Assembly (NCBI RefSeq): GCF_954871325.1
Contig: NC_088777.1
Location: forward strand, 44,431,366 to 44,495,365
Length of the DNA: 64,000 nt
DNA from: Gordionus sp. m RMFG-2023
Lineage: Eukaryota > Nematomorpha > Gordioida > Chordodea > Parachordodidae
Direction of reading: 5' to 3'
The notes under the pieces were generated by a model that ran no database searches, was not told the origin of the DNA, and saw only the letters and a list, made by a program, of their open reading frames with translations. The position numbers were made by a program, and so were the translations under genes. Of the stretch, positions 58,922-64,000 are shown in pieces. Each line of letters begins with the position of its first letter. The first letter of the stretch is position 1.

Positions 58922-60778
58922 ACCTGTTCGAGTGATTATTCATGCTGCAACATTGTTATATTCAATAGAATTTTGTATAAAGAACTGAAAAAAATTTAAT
59001 ATTTGTGGACTTAATAATTCTTTTTATTTTCAACTCTTCATATTACAGATGAAGAATTATATATATACACACAACGTTTTGTAAATAAAATGTGTAATAA
59101 TGGAAATGAAAACTTTTTATAAATATCTTACTAAACTATTCAAGGAAATTTAAACTTGTTGAAATTATGTAAAATATATATAATATTTATATATTTTTTG
59201 GTAATCGAAGAAATTTTCAGAGAAGCAAAGCCCTGATACTTTATTGGGTAAAAATAATTAGTTTTTATTACTAAGGCATCAATATGGTACATAGCTTCAA
59301 TTAATATTTCATTATATTTATATACTATATATTAATTGACCTATAGTATACATTAAATTGATCATCACGGCAAAAAAAATGAATAAATTTAGAAGCCTAA
59401 TAATTTTCCTTATTTATACATATTGTATAAAAGGAGAATCGCAAGTCATTTCATATATTTTTTTGAATAAAATTTTTCTCGAAGATTTCTCTCCCATTCA
59501 TTACAAATAAGCATAAATAGGGCAAACGGCAAACTATTTCTTTTGATTTATAAAAAAAAATTTTGCCTTAATGATCAGTTTATATTATAAGTCTATTATG
59601 GTTATATTATAAAATTAATTTTTTTAAATTATATTTAGACCATGTCTTTGCAATCAATATAATGACTCGGAATTTTGTTCTTAAAAAGAATAGGAGTAAT
59701 CTTCCTTTTTTTGCAAAATTCAATAATGTTTTTATGCGAAAATGCAAATTTTCTCTTTGATTTTGCTTATATATATTGTTTAAGAACAATAATATTATTT
59801 TTGACAAATTTAAGAATATGGTAAATAATCTTATATTAATTTAAGGCGCATATTTAAATAAATCTAAAATTAATGGTTACCGGAGTTGCTAAAATAAGTC
59901 TTATATTATTTTGATACAAATTAGACTTTCACCGCTATTAGAATCAGACCACACTTCTAGTAAAATAATTTATATTTTCTATTAAATGATCTTAAAATAC
60001 AATTATCAATAGGTTATTTATAATAAAACTGTTTTAAATAAATTCAAGGAAATTATGACTCTCGGTACTTAACTAAAATTTTAAATATTTAATTTAGATG
60101 AAATATTTTTAATTCGTGAAAAAAATTATATATTTAAAAAAAATCAATAAAATTATAATAAATATAAAAAAATACAAATAACAATTTACAAGCTATATTC
60201 TTTTTTTACAATCTTATTTCTTATATTTGCTAAATTAACGGTTATATCTAGGGTTAGAATAGTCTATTGATCAAGACTATTTGACGAATCAAATATATAA
60301 AAAATTATATTTACCAAAACACTTAAAATTTAGTATTCAAAAAAATTACTTAAAATAAGTGATTACTTTTTTTGAAAAGCAACATTAAGGATGTAAAAGA
60401 GCCCTTAGACTAAAAACAGACACTAATTTAATTTGAAAAAATTGAGGCTGTTATACCCAAATCGGGCGGTTAAACTACACTTATCCAAGCAGTATAAAAT
60501 AGGAATATATATTGACAATTCTAAAATTTGATACTTTTATATCCAAAAGTTTTATACAAATTTTTTATTACAAAAATAACCTTGTGTTTAATATTTTTAT
60601 ATTTATTTATATAAAATTACCTAGATATTATTTCCAATAAACCTATATTAAATTATTACAATATAAATTTACATATTAAAATTGAGAATCATCATATTTT
60701 GAAAACTTTATTATTCGTTTATATTTATACGGCCTTGAACAAGATATAATTATTTTGGGTTTTTGTTGGTCACTAATA
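58922..60778. other. Intergenic region after DDB1
   Basis: Very AT-rich. No convincing frame, RNA gene or repeat beyond simple A/T tracts. Confidence 0.5.
59084..59089 (+). promoter_or_regulatory. Candidate DDB1 poly(A) signal
   Basis: AATAAA about 160 bp after the DDB1 stop, followed by TGTGTAATAATGG. Positional inference only. Confidence 0.4.
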
Positions 60779-60786
60779 GAGGCAGT

Positions 60787-61987
60787 CATAGGCGTAGCCA
60801 GGATGGGGGGCAATGGGAAATCCCCCCTTCAGAAATTTATCACTTTTTGTGAATATCATTTTAAGCTAATAAAAAATATCCTCCTTAGTTCTCCCCCCAC
60901 TTCCTGACCCACAAAAATATATGCATATATTTTAAACAATTTGAAAGAAAGAATGTAAAAGATATTTTTTTTTATAAAACTGTTCATCATATATATATAT
61001 AAAGTGAACCAAAAATGCTTTTTAATACAAGCTAAAGATAAGTCTTAAGACAAAAGTGAAATGTATTATAATTATTAATAATAGATCCATAAAATTACTA
61101 AATAATATAATATATCAAATATAATTTTTAATAAAGTTAGTAATTTTAATTTATTTATCTTAATAAAAGTAAAATATAATAATTAAACTATTGATAAAAT
61201 TAAATCATAAAAATAAAAAAATTAAAGCACAATACAAACAGTGGAATATTATATGTCGAAGATTTACAGTATATCTAATTTTATCAATTATCATATGACA
61301 ATCAAGTAATTTTTACCAATATAGCGAATTATATATTTTATAGAAAACTAAACAATAATGATAAGGACATTAGAAAATATCTTTTACAAACATTGTGGGA
61401 TAAATAATATGAAGAATAATTTTTAATTTTTTATATAAAATAAATAGATGACATTAAATAATTGAATGCAAATTGTTGCTCTATTTATTACCAAGAGCAT
61501 TGATTAGTAAAATTTGTTAAAATAACTCAAATATATTCTCTAACTATCAAATATGTCTGTGAAAGTGGAATTTTACCTAGTATTTCGAAACTAAATCTGT
61601 ATAATAAAGGAATATCAACTATATGTCTACTTACTTTTTATAAATAAATTTCTTATACTCGTTTGGAATAAATTATTACCATGCTTTATATTAATGTTAT
61701 ATTTTTTATAAACTAATAAATATATATTTCATATTTGTTCTAGGCCTTTTTTTTTTATTAAAATTAACCTCCTACCTTGTAAAAATATTTTGAGTATATA
61801 TAGACTAAGGTAACCCGGCCAAAGCCCGAGCAAAATAGGGCCGAAGGCCCATCCCCCCAAATGGGGTCTGGGGGCGAAGCCCCCAGTATTTTTTTACCCC
61901 CCCCCCCTTAGGAAAATTCTAGCTACGCCTACCCATAGGAAAATTCTAGCTACGCCTACCCTTAGGAAAATTCTGGCTACGCCTATG
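60787..61987. mobile_element. hAT-type nonautonomous element with triplicated right end
   Basis: The left tip CATAGGCGTAGCCAGG and the right tip CTGGCTACGCCTATG are inverted. They are flanked by GAGGCAGT (60779-60786) and AAGGCAGT (61988-61995), a 7-of-8 duplication. The GGCGTAGCCAGG tip is of common hAT type. The last ~75 bp consist of three tandem copies of a 27-bp unit (TAGGAAAATTCTAGCTACGCCTACC), the outermost forming the actual tip. The interior is AT-rich with no transposase. C-runs sit just inside both ends, and a small hairpin-rich stretch (GGGGCGAAGCCCCC) lies near 61870. Confidence 0.85.
61910..61987. repeat. Three tandem copies of the 27-bp terminal unit
   Basis: AGGAAAATTCTAGCTACGCC, TACCCA / then again with TACCCT / then AGGAAAATTCTGGCTACGCC, TATG. 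The three differ at two or three positions. Confidence 0.9.
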
Positions 61988-61995
61988 AAGGCAGT

Positions 61996-62357
61996 TGTTG
62001 TTTTGTACATATTAGTAATAGTAATTGATTATTATATATTAACTAATTTAACTTATTTTATTGGTGGCCAACACTCAAAAAAACTTTATAAAAAAAATAA
62101 GAGACACTATTATTAATTTGATTTAGAAAAAAATAAATGTATATTTAAATATGTTAAGTAATAACCAATGAAGAGGTCAAAAATTACACAATAGAATACG
62201 ATTCTATTATGATTAAATTATCATTGATTAGCAATCCTTTGACTGTTTGTTGCAATTTAAACTATGCACTATGATTTCAAATTTATTATATATCAACATT
62301 TTTGTCATGTTGAATTATTTAAGTGTTCATTCATTTTTGAACATATGATTTTTTAAA
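61996..62357. other. Intergenic region upstream of COASY
   Basis: AT-rich and about 360 bp long. It must contain the COASY promoter, but no element stands out. Confidence 0.45.
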
Positions 62358-64000
62358 ATGTTTAAAAAACTTTTGCTAATTATTAATGAAAATTATATTA
62401 ACCAAATAGCACTTCTGAATGATAAGCTTGAAGCCAATGATATATTGTTTATATATTATAAATCTGATTCTTTATTAAATTTGAATGGCGGAAATAAAAA
62501 TAATTTAAATAAATTACTCAAAAATATATTTCAAATCTACACATATTTTACTCAAAAATTATTTTTATTAAAGTATTATAGAATATTATTAAGAATGATG
62601 TTTTGAATTATATTTATAAAGAATAGATGTCCGAATATTATTATCGCATTTGAAAGATACCAAACATATTTATGAAAACTTTGCATTTGAAAATATATAT
62701 GTCTTAACTAATATTGAGGTTGATGGAATTTTAGCAACATTCTCTCCAAAATTACGAAATATTAAATATATTTTAGAAGAAAATTTGTCAATAATTAATG
62801 AGAAAATAAATATAGTTATTTTAAACAATTGTATAACAATAAAACCACTTTTTGATGTTGTTGCCTTTGGAGGGACATTTGATAGACTCCACAATGGCCA
62901 TAGATATTTATTGACACATGCTTGCCTAATTTCTAAGACAAAATTAATATGTGGCATTACAGATAACTCAATGCTAAATAGTATATTGATTATATTTTAT
63001 ATTTTTTATATATATATCCTATTTGTTACATTATTAAATTTTAAAATTCTTTTCTAAAAATAATATTTTTAAATGAGTTTTATTTAAAAAATAATTTTAA
63101 CTTGTCTTTCATATCAGTATTTTTACAAAATGATTTTATAGATAAGGAATTAGGTGATTTGATATGTCCCATTGACCAAAGGAAACATGATGTACAAGAT
63201 TTTTTGACTAGTGTTGATTCAACCCTCCAGTAAGCAAAAACTATAAACAAAATTATAAAAAAAATGGACTGCTTATTTTTATTTTCCAATGCTGAATTGG
63301 TTTTTTCAATACTTTGATTTTTATCTATATTTATACCTATTTATTCAGCTTGGATGTTACAATAAGTTACAATTTTTAAATATTTCTAGATTTTCCACAC
63401 CAACATTGTATGACATCTATGGACCTACAATTTTTGAACCAAATATCTCTTGTTGTGTTGTGACAAAAGAAACTACCAAAGGTGGGGAAAAAATCAACGA
63501 AGAAAGGATTAAAAGAGTTTAATAAATAATCACCCCAATAAACAATTATTATATTATGATTTTATTTCTATAAATCTAATATGTCAATCAGAAGTGGCAT
63601 ATTCCTTGTAACCAATCAATCATTGCTTCAGTGTTGGTAAATCCTCTATCTTTTAGCCGAGTTTGATCTGGATCTAAAAACGATGAAACGAAGTTGATTG
63701 ACAAAAACTTTCACCTTAATTTCAAGGTATTCACCAAAAAGATAGTTCAACCTTCAAGGATGTTGAGTCAGATTAGCCAATGGCGCAATACTAATTTGAC
63801 CATTATTGTATTTATTTTTGAATCCACATATAACTGCTGCTTTCCTAACTATTACATTTATTTTTGAATCCAAATATAACTGCTGCTTTCCTCTATAATA
63901 CCATTTTATTTGTTTTTAACTTTTATATTACTTTTTAGGGTTTACAACCTCTCCAACTTTACATCGTGGATTACGTAAGTGATTTAGAAGAAACCGACAA
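62358..64000 (+). CDS. COASY: Bifunctional coenzyme A synthase, 5' part (continues past window)
   Basis: Exons 62358-62572, 62622-62980, 63118-63229, 63390-63516 and 63939 to beyond 64000 join in frame. The N-terminal region matches the animal COASY leader around IDVRILLSHL (human LDVRILLTNI). The phosphopantetheine adenylyltransferase domain follows: FGGTFDRLHNGHRYLL with the nucleotidyl-transfer GTFD...HNGH motif, ELGDLICPIDQRKHDVQDFL, DIYGPTIFEP, VVTKETTKGGEKINEER and LQLYIVDYVSD. The enzyme transfers AMP from ATP to 4'-phosphopantetheine and then phosphorylates dephospho-CoA. The second (dephospho-CoA kinase) domain lies outside the window. The start ATG follows an AT-rich leader; intron 1 is only 49 bp. 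The donor of exon 4 (AAAAGA|GTTTAA) is weak but the frame demands it. Confidence 0.92.
63811..63892. repeat. Two-copy tandem repeat, 46-bp period, in COASY intron 4
   Basis: TTTATTTTTGAATCCACATA, TAACTGCTGCTTTCCT at 63811 recurs at 63857 with one change. Confidence 0.85.

Noticed and set aside
1-64000. CRISPR arrays, rRNA or tRNA genes
   Set aside because: No regularly spaced direct repeats with unique spacers and no conserved rRNA or tRNA segments were seen. The spliced genes show eukaryotic DNA.

Overview
This is about 64 kb of AT-rich nuclear DNA from an animal. Three spliced host genes have metazoan-type orthologues: a TDP-43 (TARDBP) orthologue at 20701-27117, DDB1 at 40757-58921 and the start of bifunctional coenzyme A synthase (COASY) at 62358 to the window edge. 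A fourth, intronless gene (27414-28187, minus) encodes a coiled-coil protein I do not recognise. Introns have GT-AG borders and range from 49 bp to about 3.6 kb. I cannot name the phylum. A small invertebrate with a transposon-rich, AT-rich genome fits best.

Layout. Positions 1-20,300 are almost entirely mobile-element debris. They hold a 32-bp-TIR DNA transposon (1-1343), a minus-strand hAT relic (about 2608-5619), a second hAT with intact ends and an exact 8-bp target duplication (5625-7920), and an old, broken Ty3/gypsy-type LTR retrotransposon (about 8371-16060, minus). The LTR fossil contains a higher-order tandem array and an inserted hAT MITE. A third hAT (16680-18538) with a perfect 8-bp duplication follows, then degraded MITE ends. 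TDP-43 (five exons) comes next, tail to tail with the coiled-coil gene. Positions 28,200-40,750 hold a degraded plus-strand LINE copy, a younger 5'-truncated LINE on the minus strand (31895-34605), a 128-bp tandem duplication, a hAT-like relic and a transposon with roughly 0.4-0.5 kb inverted repeats (37072-39060). DDB1 fills 18 kb, with MITEs in its introns. A hAT-type nonautonomous element (60787-61987) lies between DDB1 and COASY.

How the genes relate. The host genes do not form a functional cluster: TDP-43 is an RNA-binding regulator, DDB1 a CUL4 ubiquitin-ligase adaptor, and COASY catalyses the last two steps of coenzyme A synthesis. Notable host features are the 869-residue TDP-43, in which a long polar tail with two CxxC pairs replaces the usual glycine-rich domain, and a DDB1 of about 1,450 residues enlarged by low-complexity inserts, two of them on symmetric phase-1 exons. 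The dominant theme is hAT elements. At least five have recognisable 8-bp duplications, and many share GGCCCG-rich interiors and GATCTGCA-like tips. I found no rRNA, tRNA or CRISPR array.
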